Of a DNA stretch of 64,000 nt, positions 38,154 to 48,247 are shown in pieces. The position numbers were made by a program, and so were the translations under genes. Positions within the stretch are counted from its first letter, which is position 1. Each line of letters starts with the position of its first letter. Origin of the DNA: Microbacterium sp. TPD7012 (GTDB lineage Bacteria > Actinomycetota > Actinomycetes > Actinomycetales > Microbacteriaceae); assembly GCF_003075395.1 (NCBI RefSeq), contig NZ_QDFV01000002.1, forward strand, positions 434,001-498,000, given 5' to 3'. The notes beneath the pieces are model-generated. The model saw only the letters and a program-made list of their open reading frames with translations, searched no databases and was not told the origin of the DNA.

Positions 38154-41153
38154 ATGCGTCTCCATCGCCTCGAGGTCGAGGGATTCGGCCCGTTCCGCTC
38201 CCGCCAGACCGTCGACTTCGATGCGTTCGCCGACGACGGCATCTTCCTGATCGCCGGACGAACAGGCGCGGGAAAGTCCAGCATCCTGGATGCGGTCTGC
38301 TTCGGCCTCTACGGCGGGGTACCGCGCTACGACGGCGGAGAGAAGCGGCTGCGCAGCGACCACTGCGAACCCGACGACATCTCGGAGGTCGTCGTGGAGT
38401 TCAGCGCCTCCGCCGGTCACTTCCGGGTGACCCGGTCACCCGAGTACCTGCGCCCGGCCAAGCGCGGCGGCGGCATGACGAAGCAGGCCGCCGCCGTCTC
38501 GCTCGAGGAGCGTACGGATGCCGGGTGGGTCGGCCGCGCGGCGCGGGCGGTCGACGTGGCCACCGAGCTCGACGAGATCCTGCAGCTGAGTCGCGAACAG
38601 TTCCTGCAGGTCATCCTGCTCGCGCAGAACCGGTTCTCGGAGTTCCTCCTCGCGGGCAGCAGAGACCGTCAGACGCTTCTCCGGCGGCTGTTCGGCACCC
38701 AGCGGTTCGAAGACGTCCAGTCGCGTTTCGACGACCGGCGCAGGGCCGCGGAGCAGGCTCTCGGTGCTCGCCTCGCGACCGTCGCCGCGCGGGTCGACGA
38801 GGCGGAGCGGCTGGTCTCGACGGAAGGCCTCTGGGGAGACGGGGCCGACGACGAGGCGGGCGCCGGGGAATCCGTTCGTCCCACGGTGGCGGCCACGACC
38901 CCGGAGCGTCTCGACGACCTGCGGCGCGCGAAGGCCAGGGCCGACTACCGCGCGGAGCGTCGCGCCTCGGAACGCGCCGAGGCCGAGAAGCGCTCGGCCG
39001 ACGCGGATGCCGTGCTGGCCACCACCCGCGAAGAGCAGCGTGCGCAGACCGAGAGGGATCGCGCGCGGGCCGCGCTCGACCGTCTCGACGCCGAGGAGCC
39101 CTCGATCGCGGCGGCCCGCGCCGAACTGCATGAGGCGCGCGCGGCCGAAGCGCTCCGCTCGACCATCGCCGCAGCCGACCGAGCGCGAAGCGCGTTCGAG
39201 AGCGCAGGCCGAGCAGAGGACGTCGCCCGCGAGTCGTGGCGGTCGTTCGACATCGAGGTCGACGACGAGCTGGCCGCATGGGCTGCGGAGCGCCTCAAGG
39301 AGAGCGGAGCATGGGAGCGCGCACTCGACCTCGAGCGGCAGGAGAGCTCCCTCGCACACGAGCTCCAGACGGCCGAGGCCGCCGTGCGGTCGGCCGAGGC
39401 CCGCGCCGAGGCGGGGACTGCGCAGCGCGCCGAGCTGCCGGCGCAGATCTCCGCGCTGACCATCGAGCGTGACGAGGCACGGCGGGTCGCCGACCGTGCC
39501 GGTGACCTGCTCATCGCTCGGGACGTCGCTGACTCCCGCCTCCGAGCAGCCCGTGAAGCGGTGCGGCTGCGCACGGACCACGCGCGCGCCGAGCAGCAGC
39601 TGGCCGCCGCGACGACGGAGCACGCCGCTGCGCAGACGACGTTGGCGCAGCTCCGGCGGCGCCGCTTCGACGGCATCGCCGGCGAGCTCGCCTCGGGTCT
39701 GGCCGACGGTGAAGCGTGCCCCGTGTGCGGTGCGCACGAGCATCCGGCGCCGGCGACGCACGCGGATCCCGTCTCGGCCGATGACATCGCCGCCGCCGAG
39801 GTCACCCGAGATGCCGCGTCCGAGCGCGAGCGCGACGCGGCGGCGACGTCGTCCGCGCTCCGGGCCGAACTAGCGGCCGCGGAGACGAAGGCCGACGGGC
39901 GCACCGTCGAGCAGGCTGAGAAGGAGCACCTCGAGGCCGTCGAGGGGCACGAACAGGGCCTCGTCGCGGCGGATCGCGTCGCGTCCCTCGACACGCGGCT
40001 GCAGGCACTCTCCGATCGAATCGAGCTGCTCGAGCGTGAACGAGCGGATGACGATGCTGCGCTCGCGGCCTCGCGCGAGCAGCACGCGCTGCTGACCCAG
40101 CGCGTCACCGAAGCGCGCCGGCTGATCGCCGACGCACGCGGGCCGTTCGACACCGTGGCCGAACGCCTCGCCGACACGACGGCGAAGGTGACGGCGGCGC
40201 GCGCACTCGTCGAGGCCATGGCCGAACGCGCGCGTCGCGCACAGTCCCTGAGCGAGGCGGAGAGCGAGAGGGATGCCGCGCTGACCGGGTCGGCGTTCGA
40301 CGATGCCGCCGCCGCTGTCGCCGCACTGCGCTCGACCGCCGCGCAGGAGGCTCTCGACGAGCGGATCTCCCAGCACGCGGTGCAACGCGAGAAGGAGCGC
40401 GCGACCCTGTTCGACCTCGAGCTGCGCACGCTCCCCGAGGAGCCCATCGACCTCTCGCCCGCCGAAGCGGCCGCGGCGACGGCGCGCGCGAGCTGGGTGC
40501 GGGCGGTCGACGAGGCGAGCCGCGCGACCGGAACCGCTGAGCGGCTCGACGGCCTGATCGCCTCCGCCGACGCCGAGCACGCGAAGACGGCCGACGACGC
40601 CGCCGAGTTCGAGGTGCTCCAGAGCCTCGCCGACACGATCGCCGGGAGGGGTGCGAACACCCGCAAGATGGCGCTCGAGACCTTCGTCCTCGCGGCCGAG
40701 CTCGAGGAGATCGTCGAGGCCGCGAACCGACGGCTGTACGACATGTCGACGGGCCGCTACCAGCTGCAGCACTCCGATGCTCTCGCTGCGCGCGGCGCGG
40801 CATCCGGTCTCGGGATCGTGGTGTCCGACGCCTTCACGGGTCAGACCCGTCCGCCCCAATCGCTCTCCGGCGGCGAGACGTTCCTCACCTCGCTGGCCCT
40901 CGCGCTCGGGCTCGCCGAGGTGGTCACCGCGCGGGCCGGCGGCATCCGCCTCGACACGCTCTTCATCGACGAGGGCTTCGGATCCCTCGACGGCGACACG
41001 CTCGACGTGGCGATGCGCACTCTCGACGAACTCCGGCAGGGTGGCCGCACGGTCGGCGTGATCAGCCACGTCGAGGCCATGCAGGAGCAGATCCCCGCGC
41101 AGCTCACCGTCCGCGCCACGCCCCACGGGCCGAGCATCATCGAGACGCGCTGA
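38154..41153 (+). CDS. sbcC: SbcC ATPase subunit
   Basis: A 999-residue Rad50-like SMC ATPase that opens DNA ends and hairpins with SbcD. The ATPase head halves flank two long coiled coils rich in Ala/Glu/Arg. Walker A is GRTGAGKSS (about residue 38), the zinc hook is CPVC (522-525) followed by GAHEHP, the signature is LSGGETFLTSLALALG (about 904) and Walker B is TLFIDEGFGSLD. The end ERx length fits actinobacterial SbcC. There is no spacing to sbcD. Confidence 0.96.
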   Translation: MRLHRLEVEGFGPFRSRQTVDFDAFADDGIFLIAGRTGAGKSSILDAVCFGLYGGVPRYDGGEKRLRSDHCEPDDISEVVVEFSASAGHFRVTRSPEYLRPAKRGGGMTKQAAAVSLEERTDAGWVGRAARAVDVATELDEILQLSREQFLQVILLAQNRFSEFLLAGSRDRQTLLRRLFGTQRFEDVQSRFDDRRRAAEQALGARLATVAARVDEAERLVSTEGLWGDGADDEAGAGESVRPTVAATTPERLDDLRRAKARADYRAERRASERAEAEKRSADADAVLATTREEQRAQTERDRARAALDRLDAEEPSIAAARAELHEARAAEALRSTIAAADRARSAFESAGRAEDVARESWRSFDIEVDDELAAWAAERLKESGAWERALDLERQESSLAHELQTAEAAVRSAEARAEAGTAQRAELPAQISALTIERDEARRVADRAGDLLIARDVADSRLRAAREAVRLRTDHARAEQQLAAATTEHAAAQTTLAQLRRRRFDGIAGELASGLADGEACPVCGAHEHPAPATHADPVSADDIAAAEVTRDAASERERDAAATSSALRAELAAAETKADGRTVEQAEKEHLEAVEGHEQGLVAADRVASLDTRLQALSDRIELLERERADDDAALAASREQHALLTQRVTEARRLIADARGPFDTVAERLADTTAKVTAARALVEAMAERARRAQSLSEAESERDAALTGSAFDDAAAAVAALRSTAAQEALDERISQHAVQREKERATLFDLELRTLPEEPIDLSPAEAAAATARASWVRAVDEASRATGTAERLDGLIASADAEHAKTADDAAEFEVLQSLADTIAGRGANTRKMALETFVLAAELEEIVEAANRRLYDMSTGRYQLQHSDALAARGAASGLGIVVSDAFTGQTRPPQSLSGGETFLTSLALALGLAEVVTARAGGIRLDTLFIDEGFGSLDGDTLDVAMRTLDELRQGGRTVGVISHVEAMQEQIPAQLTVRATPHGPSIIETR

Positions 41154-41186
41154 GGCGTCTCCTGATCCGGCGGCGTCGACCCGAGG

Positions 41187-41744
41187 TCAGACGCCGTACT
41201 CGCTGCGGATGAAATCGCGCAGCTGGACGCTGCACCGCGCGACGGCCTCGCGCCAGTCCGTGAGCGCCCCGTCCTCGGCCTGATCCGAGACAGCGCGGAA
41301 CACCCGGATGGGCACGTCGAACTGCTCGGCGACCCAGATGTAGGCGTAGGTCTCCATGTCCACCAGCGCGGCACCGGAGGGGCGGATCACCGCAGTGACC
41401 TCCGCGTCTTCCACGAAGTGATCACCGGTGGCGATCAGAACGCCTTCGCGTCCGGTCGACACCCGGGCGGGCAGCGAGACATGCTGGCCGGCGATGCCGT
41501 CGAGGTCGGTGACGTCGTGCTGGAACGCGGTGCCGATCTCGTGCACCGTCGCCTCCAGACCGGGGGCGATCGCGCCGGCGGTGCCGACGACGACGATCTC
41601 CTCGTAGGCGCGTGCGTCGAGCGCCCGGGTGAGCGCGTAGGTCGCCTGGAGCTTGCCGGGGCCGGTGACGAGGCGGTCGAAGCCTTCGAGTGCCTCAGGG
41701 AAGGCGGACAGTTCGGACGCGAGGGCGGCGACGAGGAGTTTCAC
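41187..41744 (-). CDS. PNP/MTA-SAH nucleosidase-family protein
   Basis: A 185-residue nucleosidase of the PNP superfamily. The N-terminus VAALASELSAFPEALEGFDRLVTGPGKLQA resembles MTA/SAH nucleosidase. The purine/ribose region has DMETYAYIWVAEQF, and the active-site strand has RAVSDQAED (Asp). It is shorter than typical MtnN (about 230). MTA/SAH recycling is likely but not assured. Confidence 0.82.
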   Translation of the reverse strand: MKLLVAALASELSAFPEALEGFDRLVTGPGKLQATYALTRALDARAYEEIVVVGTAGAIAPGLEATVHEIGTAFQHDVTDLDGIAGQHVSLPARVSTGREGVLIATGDHFVEDAEVTAVIRPSGAALVDMETYAYIWVAEQFDVPIRVFRAVSDQAEDGALTDWREAVARCSVQLRDFIRSEYGV

Positions 41745-41851
41745 TTCCTCATTCTTTCAGGTCGTGGCTGACAGGAGTGTGCACGGGCGGTTCTGTCACC
41801 CCGGCGTAACACAGAAGGGCGATACTGATTCGAGGAAGAGTGGAGGCCCCC

Positions 41852-42670
41852 GTGTCGTTGCAGCAGCAGATCTCCGAAGCCCTCGGTGTCCAGCCCGAGA
41901 TCGATCCCGAAGCCGAGGTGGAGCGTCGAGTCGGATTCCTCGTCGACTATCTCCGCACGACAGGAGCACGGGGCTTCGTCCTCGGTATCTCCGGCGGGCA
42001 GGACTCGACCCTCGCGGGGCGCCTGGCGCAGCTCGCCGTCGAACGCGTGCGCGCCGAGGGCGGCGAGGCGAAGTTCCTCGCCGTGCGTCTGCCGTACCGG
42101 GTGCAGAAGGATGCGGCGGATGCCGAGGCGGCACTCGAGTACATCGCGCCGGATGCCTCCGTCGAGGTGAACATCCAGAACGGGGTGGACGGGGTCGAAG
42201 AGGACATCGAGTTCGCCGTCACCAGCGACATCAGCGACTTCAACCGCGGCAACATCAAGGCGCGCGTGCGCATGGTCACGCAGTACGCGCTCGCCGGCCA
42301 CGACGGCCTGCTCGTGATCGGCACGGACCACGCGGCCGAGGCCGTGACGGGCTTCTACACGAAGTTCGGCGACGGAGCGGCCGACATCCTGCCGCTCTCG
42401 GGGCTCACGAAGCGGCAGGGCCGCTCGCTGCTGCAGTTCCTCGGCGCTCCCGACCGGCTCGCGTTCAAGGTGCCGACGGCCGACCTCCTCGACGGCCAGC
42501 CGGGTCGCGCGGACGAGGACGAGCTCGGCCTCACGTACGAGCAGATCGACGACTTCCTCGAAGGGCGACCCGTCGACCCCGAGGCGGCCGGACGCATCGA
42601 GGCGAAGTACCTCGCGACGCAGCACAAGCGCCACCTCCCGGTGACCCCTGACGACGACTGGTGGCGCTGA
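41852..42670 (+). CDS. nadE: NAD synthetase, ammonia-dependent
   Basis: A 272-residue NadE that amidates deamido-NAD with ammonia. The PP-loop is GISGGQDST (about residues 49-57). The deamido-NAD motifs [31 protein letters not shown] and a C-terminal [16 protein letters not shown] are clear. It has no glutaminase domain. I start at GTG 41852, with GGAGG 5 nt upstream, rather than GTG 41840. Confidence 0.95.
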   Translation: MSLQQQISEALGVQPEIDPEAEVERRVGFLVDYLRTTGARGFVLGISGGQDSTLAGRLAQLAVERVRAEGGEAKFLAVRLPYRVQKDAADAEAALEYIAPDASVEVNIQNGVDGVEEDIEFAVTSDISDFNRGNIKARVRMVTQYALAGHDGLLVIGTDHAAEAVTGFYTKFGDGAADILPLSGLTKRQGRSLLQFLGAPDRLAFKVPTADLLDGQPGRADEDELGLTYEQIDDFLEGRPVDPEAAGRIEAKYLATQHKRHLPVTPDDDWWR

Positions 42671-42744
42671 CCGGAGGTGCGCGCCGTTCGTCCCGTGTCG
42701 GATGCCGCGGATAGTGTCGAAGCATCCGACAGAACGGGAGCATC

Positions 42745-45700
42745 GTGCGGATCGACACTGCGGCGCAGCGCGTCATCTGGAGCGCCAGCGATCTCAAGGC
42801 GGCCGCGGAATGCGAGTTCGCCTGGTGCCGTGCGATCGACGCGAAGCTCGGCCGCGTCCCGGCCGTCGAGGAGCCTGAAGACGCCACTCTGAAGCGCGCC
42901 GCGCTGCTCGGCGACGTGCATGAGCAGAATGTGCTGGCGCGGTACGTCGACGAACTCGGCGACGACAGGGTCCACCAGATCGAGAAGGTCTCGTCCGTCG
43001 ACGCCGAGGCCCTTCGCGCTGCGACCGAGGAGACGGTCGCTGCGCTGCAGTCCGACGCGCTGGTCGTCTTCCAGGCAGCGTTCGCGACCGAGGAGTTCGT
43101 CGGATTCGCCGACTTCCTCCGCAGGGACGACGACGGCCGCTGGCGCGTGCAGGACTCGAAGCTGGCGCGCAAGGCGCGCGTGACCGCGCTCATGCAGCTG
43201 GCGGCATACGTCGACCAGCTCGATCGTCTCGGCATCCCACGATCCGACGAGGTCGACCTGATCCTCGGCGACAGCACCCTCAGCACGCACCGCGTCGACG
43301 ATCTCCTCCCGCTGTTCCAGGTGCGCCGAGCGCGACTGCGATCGCTGATCGCCGATCGTCGCATCGGCGACGGAGTGACCGGCACCCCGCTGGCCTGGGG
43401 CGACGACCGTGACGACCTGCAGATCGTGGCGTGCGGTCGGTGCGCGACCTGCGAGGAGCAGGTCCTCGCGCACCGTGACCTCCTGATGGTCGCGCGCATG
43501 CGTCCGGTGCAGCGGGCACGTCTGCGGGCCTCCGGCATCGACACGATCGACGCCCTCGCGACGGCATCCGACGCTCCTGTCGGCATGAACGTCGATTCCT
43601 TCGAGAACCTCCGCGCGCAGGCGCGTCTGCAGATCCGCGCCGATGCCGACGGCACGCCGACCTACGACGTGCACTACGCGCCGGCGATCCACACCCTTCC
43701 TCTTCCGAGCCACGGCGACATCTTCTTCGACTTCGAAGGCGATCCGCTCTACACGGAACCGGCCCCCGACGGCGAGGCGCACTGGGGCATCGACTACCTG
43801 TTCGGCTGGGTCGACAACGCCGACCAGTATTCCGCGCTGTGGGCGCACACCTTCGCCGACGAGCGTCGGGCCCTCGAAGCATTCCTCGATTTCGTGAAGG
43901 TGCGACGGGCCGCGCACCCCGCCATGCACATCTATCACTACGCGCCCTACGAGACCTCGCACCTCGTGGCGATGGCGGCACGGCACGGAGTGCGTGAAGG
44001 CGAGGTCGACCGGCTGCTGCGCGAGGGCGTGTTCGTGGATCTGTATCCGCTCGTGCTGCGCACCGTCAGGGTCGGGTCCCGCTCGTACTCGATCAAGAAG
44101 CTCGAGCCGCTCTACATGGGCGACGACGTGCGCACGAGTGATGTGCAGAAGGGCGACGACTCGATCGTGCAGTACGTCGCGGCACGAGAGCTCGCCGCCG
44201 CGGGGGAGCGGGGCGAAGCGGATGCCGTGCTCGCCGACCTCGCGGACTACAACCGCTATGACTGCGTCTCCACGCGTCGGCTGCGCAACTGGCTGATCGA
44301 CATCGCTCGGAAGGAGGGCGTGACACCGGCGCCACCGGACGAGATCGACGAGGTGATCTACGAGCCCTCTCCGCGATCCGTCGCTCTTCTCGCGGATGCG
44401 GAACGCGCGGTCGACGCCGGCGGTGACGGGCTCGTGCACCGCATCGCGGCAGCCGCGATCGACTACTTCCCTCGCGAGGCCAAGAGCTTCTGGGTCTCGC
44501 ACTTCCAGCGTCTGCGCGAACCCGTGACCATGTGGGACGGCACGCGCGACGTGGTGCGGGTCGATCGGCCGTCCTCGTCGGTCCGCCGGGACTGGAGCAT
44601 CGGTGAGGGACGGCGCTCGATGTCGCGCGACATCGAGATCCGCGGCGAGGTCTCACCGGGAACGACGCTGGGCGTCGGTGCGCAGCCGTTCGCGCTGTAC
44701 GAGGTGCCGGCGCCGTTCGACACCGAGGTGCCGTCCCGGGCGGTGCATGTCCCGCATACGGTCACCGTGTCCGAGGTGCTCGACGACGGCTATCTGGTGA
44801 CCGAGTCGGCCGTGCAGGGGCAGACATGGGACGAGCTCCCGCTCGCACTCACGCCTGCCGCGCCGCCGCGGGTGGTGTCGCTGCAGGGTGCGATCGACGA
44901 GTGGGCCGATGCCGTGCACGCCGCGGCGCCGGATTTCCCGGCCGACCCTGCCACCGACATCCTGCGGCGCCTTCCGCCGCGCACGGCATCGGGTGCGCCG
45001 ATTCCCCCTGCCGAAGACGATGTGATCGACGCGATCGTGCGCGGCGTCCTCGATCTCGACCGCAGCTATCTCGCGGTCCAGGGCCCTCCTGGAACCGGCA
45101 AGACGTATACCGGGTCGCGGGTGATCGCGCGGCTGGTCAACGAGCACGGCTTCAAGATCGGCGTCGTCGCGCAGTCGCACGCCATCATCGAGACGCTGCT
45201 GGAGCGGGTGGTCTCCGACGGCGTGGCGCCGGCTCAGGTCGCCAAGGCGCCGAAGGACAGCGAGGCCGAGACCTCGTACACCGCGATACCGAAGAACGGC
45301 ATGGCGGCATTCCTCGCAGAGCACGCCGGCGAGGGCGCCGTCGTCGGCGGAACCGCCTGGGACTTCAGCAACACCCAGCGCGTCGATCGGGGCGGGCTCG
45401 ACCTGCTCGTGATCGACGAGGCGGGGCAGTTCTCGCTCGCGTCGACGATCGCGGTCGCGGCGGGCGCCCAGAGACTGCTCCTTCTCGGCGACCCGCAGCA
45501 GCTCCCGCAGGTCAGTCAGGGCGCTCACCCCGAGCCCGTCGACACGTCGGCCCTCGGCTGGGTGATGGACGGCGACCCGGTCGTGCGTCCGGAGTTCGGC
45601 TACTTCCTGGCGCGGTCGTGGCGGATGCATCCGCTCGTGGCGGCTCCTGTCTCGAAGCTCGCGTACGCGGGCCAGCTCGCCTCTGCACCCGGAACGGAAC

Positions 45701-46215
45701 GCCGCTCGATCGACGGCATAGAGCCGGGGCTCCACGTGATTCCTCTCCGGCATCGCGGCAACGCGACCCAGTCGCCCGAGGAGGCCGCCGAGGTGGTGCG
45801 CCTCGTGCGAGACCTCGTCGGCCGCACCTTCACCGACAACGACTCAGATGCCTCGATCCGGCCCCTCGAGCCGTCCGACATCATCGTGGTCACGCCCTAC
45901 AACGCGCAGCGCCAGCTCGTCCTCGACGCGCTCGCGGATGCCGGATTCCCCGATGTCCCCGTCGGCACGGTCGACAACTTCCAGGGCAAGGAGGCGGTCG
46001 TGTCGATCACCTCTCTGGCGGCGTCGAGCGGGCGGGATGCTCCTCGGGGACCGGAGTTCCTGCTGCTGCAGAATCGGCTCAACGTCGCGATCTCCCGGGC
46101 CCAGGCCGTCGCCTACCTGATCCACTCCCCGGCACTGCTCGACGACCTGCCCTACACGCCGGAGGGCGTCGCCCGGCTCAGCGCGTTCGCGCGTCTGGTC
46201 GGAGCCGCGTCGTGA
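42745..46215 (+). CDS. TM0106-type RecB-like nuclease fused to a superfamily-1 helicase
   Basis: A 1,156-residue protein. The N-terminal nuclease has SDLKAAAECEFAWCR (Cys23, Cys28), GDVHEQNVLARY and RVQDSKLARKA (PD-(D/E)XK Asp and Lys). A CGRCATC triplet (Cys230, 233, 236) completes a Cas4/AddB-like Fe-S pattern. A middle RNase H-like segment carries FFDFEGDPLY (about 331). The helicase has Walker A GPPGTGKT (about 780), DEAGQFSLAST (about 890) and a C-terminal NVAISRAQAVAYLI. The start is GTG 42745 with GGAG-type site. A DNA-end processing or repair role is inferred. Confidence 0.88.
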   Translation: MRIDTAAQRVIWSASDLKAAAECEFAWCRAIDAKLGRVPAVEEPEDATLKRAALLGDVHEQNVLARYVDELGDDRVHQIEKVSSVDAEALRAATEETVAALQSDALVVFQAAFATEEFVGFADFLRRDDDGRWRVQDSKLARKARVTALMQLAAYVDQLDRLGIPRSDEVDLILGDSTLSTHRVDDLLPLFQVRRARLRSLIADRRIGDGVTGTPLAWGDDRDDLQIVACGRCATCEEQVLAHRDLLMVARMRPVQRARLRASGIDTIDALATASDAPVGMNVDSFENLRAQARLQIRADADGTPTYDVHYAPAIHTLPLPSHGDIFFDFEGDPLYTEPAPDGEAHWGIDYLFGWVDNADQYSALWAHTFADERRALEAFLDFVKVRRAAHPAMHIYHYAPYETSHLVAMAARHGVREGEVDRLLREGVFVDLYPLVLRTVRVGSRSYSIKKLEPLYMGDDVRTSDVQKGDDSIVQYVAARELAAAGERGEADAVLADLADYNRYDCVSTRRLRNWLIDIARKEGVTPAPPDEIDEVIYEPSPRSVALLADAERAVDAGGDGLVHRIAAAAIDYFPREAKSFWVSHFQRLREPVTMWDGTRDVVRVDRPSSSVRRDWSIGEGRRSMSRDIEIRGEVSPGTTLGVGAQPFALYEVPAPFDTEVPSRAVHVPHTVTVSEVLDDGYLVTESAVQGQTWDELPLALTPAAPPRVVSLQGAIDEWADAVHAAAPDFPADPATDILRRLPPRTASGAPIPPAEDDVIDAIVRGVLDLDRSYLAVQGPPGTGKTYTGSRVIARLVNEHGFKIGVVAQSHAIIETLLERVVSDGVAPAQVAKAPKDSEAETSYTAIPKNGMAAFLAEHAGEGAVVGGTAWDFSNTQRVDRGGLDLLVIDEAGQFSLASTIAVAAGAQRLLLLGDPQQLPQVSQGAHPEPVDTSALGWVMDGDPVVRPEFGYFLARSWRMHPLVAAPVSKLAYAGQLASAPGTERRSIDGIEPGLHVIPLRHRGNATQSPEEAAEVVRLVRDLVGRTFTDNDSDASIRPLEPSDIIVVTPYNAQRQLVLDALADAGFPDVPVGTVDNFQGKEAVVSITSLAASSGRDAPRGPEFLLLQNRLNVAISRAQAVAYLIHSPALLDDLPYTPEGVARLSAFARLVGAAS

Positions 46216-47009
46216 CCGCGCCGACCCATACCGAAGGCGACATCCTTCGGGCCGCGGCAGCGTGGTCGTGGTTCCCGCGAGACGGCGAGCAGGAGAACGT
46301 CCACCTCCGCCTCGTGCGCTATCCCGCCAGACTCGGTGGCGGAGTGCGTGGCTCGCAGGTGCACTCGACCTCGGAGGCCGCGGCGGTGCTCGATCACGCC
46401 GTCGAGCGCGCGAGGAGCTGGGGCGAGTCTCGGCTGACGTTCTGGACCAACCCCTCGGACGATCCCGACCTCGAAGCGGAGCTGCGACGACGCGGTGCGG
46501 AGCACATCGATACGGTCGCGGTGCTCGCGCGCGCCATCGATGCGCCCGCGATCGACGATCTCGCCGGCGACGTTCCCCCGGAGGCATCGGGAGAGGTCGT
46601 CCGCACTCTCGATCAGGTGCGCGAGGTCGATGCGATCAACGTGCCGGTCTGGGAGCAGGAGCCTCTCGACGAGGAGGGCCTCCGCGTCGAGCTGGCCGAG
46701 CTCACCGCCGAGCGCGAGGCAGGGGAGGGTCTGCGGGTGCTCGGGCGCCTCGACGGCGTGGCGGTCGGCACCGGTGGATGCACGATCGTCGACGGTTTCA
46801 CACGGCTCTGGGGCGCGGCGACTCTCGCGGAGTTCCGCGGACGAGGCGTGTACCGCGCGGTCCTCGCCGAAAGGCTGCGCGCGAGCGTCGAGCTCGGCGC
46901 GACGACCGCGCTGGTGAAGGGCCGGATCGCCACCTCGGCGCCGATCCTCACTCGGGTCGGCTTCGAGCACTACGGCGATGAGCGGGCGTATCGCCTAGAT
47001 CTCGCCTAG
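46212..47009 (+). CDS. GNAT-family N-acetyltransferase
   Basis: A 265-residue protein with a C-terminal GNAT domain (LAEFRGRGVYRAVLAERLRASVELGA, acetyl-CoA motif about residues 215-240) and a degenerate N-terminal half. GTG 46212 overlaps the nuclease-helicase stop (GTGA), so it is translationally coupled. The ligand is unknown. No immunity or modification role can be inferred from the fusion partner alone. Confidence 0.85.
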   Translation: MTAPTHTEGDILRAAAAWSWFPRDGEQENVHLRLVRYPARLGGGVRGSQVHSTSEAAAVLDHAVERARSWGESRLTFWTNPSDDPDLEAELRRRGAEHIDTVAVLARAIDAPAIDDLAGDVPPEASGEVVRTLDQVREVDAINVPVWEQEPLDEEGLRVELAELTAEREAGEGLRVLGRLDGVAVGTGGCTIVDGFTRLWGAATLAEFRGRGVYRAVLAERLRASVELGATTALVKGRIATSAPILTRVGFEHYGDERAYRLDLA

Positions 47010-47055
47010 ATCGGTCGGCGAGCGGATCGGTCGGCGAGCCGCCGCGCCCGGGGTA

Positions 47056-47688
47056 TCAGACGGTGCCGTAGAGCCGGTCGCCGGCGTCGCCGAGTCCGGG
47101 CACGATGTACCCCTTCTCGTTGAGACGCTCGTCGAGGGCGCCGAGCACGAGCGTGACATCGCGGTCGCCGGCCATGGCCTCGATCGCGGCCACGCCCTCC
47201 GGGGTGCCGAGCAGGCAGATCGCGGTGACGTCCTTGGCTCCGCGGTTGAACAGGAACTGGATCGCCGCCGCGAGCGAGCCGCCCGTGGCGAGCATCGGGT
47301 CGATGGCGAAGCACTGGCGGTCGCTCAGGTCGTCGGGAAGACGCTCGGCGTAGGTCGTCGGCTCGAAGGTCGTCTCGTCGCGGACCATGCCCAGGAAGCC
47401 GACCTCGGCGGTCGGGAGGAGCTTCACGAGGCCCTCCAGCATGCCGAGACCGGCGCGCAGGATCGGTACCACGATCGGACGCGGCTCCGAGATCTTCACG
47501 CCCATCGTCGTCGTCACCGGTGTCGTGATCTCGATCGGGCTGACCTTGACGTTGCGCGTCGCCTCGTACGCGAGCAGCGTCACGAGTTCTTCGGTGAGCT
47601 GCCGGAAGACCGGCGACGGGGTGCGCTGGTCGCGCAGCACCGAGAGCTTGTGGGTGATGAGGGGGTGGTCGGCGACGTGAACACGCAT
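47056..47688 (-). CDS. upp: Uracil phosphoribosyltransferase
   Basis: A 210-residue salvage enzyme that makes UMP from uracil and PRPP. The PRPP loop is [20 protein letters not shown], and [13 protein letters not shown] and a C-terminal [11 protein letters not shown] are family hallmarks. A TAGCCT -10 (47700-47695) ends 6 nt before ATG 47688. It is divergent from tadA. Confidence 0.96.
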   Translation of the reverse strand: MRVHVADHPLITHKLSVLRDQRTPSPVFRQLTEELVTLLAYEATRNVKVSPIEITTPVTTTMGVKISEPRPIVVPILRAGLGMLEGLVKLLPTAEVGFLGMVRDETTFEPTTYAERLPDDLSDRQCFAIDPMLATGGSLAAAIQFLFNRGAKDVTAICLLGTPEGVAAIEAMAGDRDVTLVLGALDERLNEKGYIVPGLGDAGDRLYGTV

Positions 47689-47769
47689 GGATACAGGCTA
47701 ATGCGCGGCGCCCCTCCGCACGACATCGATGCTGCCGGATGCCGGAGGCCGCTGTCGTAGGCTCGACCC

Positions 47770-48225
47770 ATGACCGAAGCCGACGATCTCGCGATGCGAC
47801 GCGCGCTCGTGCTCGCGGCGGAGGCTGCGGCCGCGTCGGAGATCCCGGTGGGGGCGGTGATCCTCGATGCCGAGGGTCGCATCGTCGCCGAGGGGCGCAA
47901 CAACCGCGAGGAGACGCACGACCCCACCGGCCATGCCGAGATCGACGCGCTGCGACGTGCCGCGGCATCCGCGGGCTCCTGGAATCTCGCGGGTCACACG
48001 CTCGTGGTGACGCTCGAGCCGTGTCTCATGTGCGCGGGGGCGATCCTGCAGGCGCGCATCGGCCGCGTGGTCTTCGGGGCGTGGGACGACAAGGCGGGAG
48101 CGGCGGGCTCCCTGTACGACGTGCTCCGCGACCGGCGCCTGCCGTACCGCGCGGAGGTCATCGGCGGCATCGAAGCGGATGCCGCGACGGCCCTCTTGCG
48201 CGACTTCTTCGAGCAGCGTCGCTGA
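47770..48225 (+). CDS. tadA: tRNA adenosine(34) deaminase
   Basis: A 151-residue TadA making inosine at the wobble base of tRNA-Arg(ACG). HAE (His55, Glu57) and PCLMC (Cys85, Cys88) form the zinc site, with Glu57 as proton shuttle. TAGGCT (47758-47763) ends 6 nt before the ATG. The gene is essential in most bacteria. Confidence 0.95.
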   Translation: MTEADDLAMRRALVLAAEAAAASEIPVGAVILDAEGRIVAEGRNNREETHDPTGHAEIDALRRAAASAGSWNLAGHTLVVTLEPCLMCAGAILQARIGRVVFGAWDDKAGAAGSLYDVLRDRRLPYRAEVIGGIEADAATALLRDFFEQRR

Positions 48226-48247
48226 GCTCCACGTTCTTCGGAGAGAC

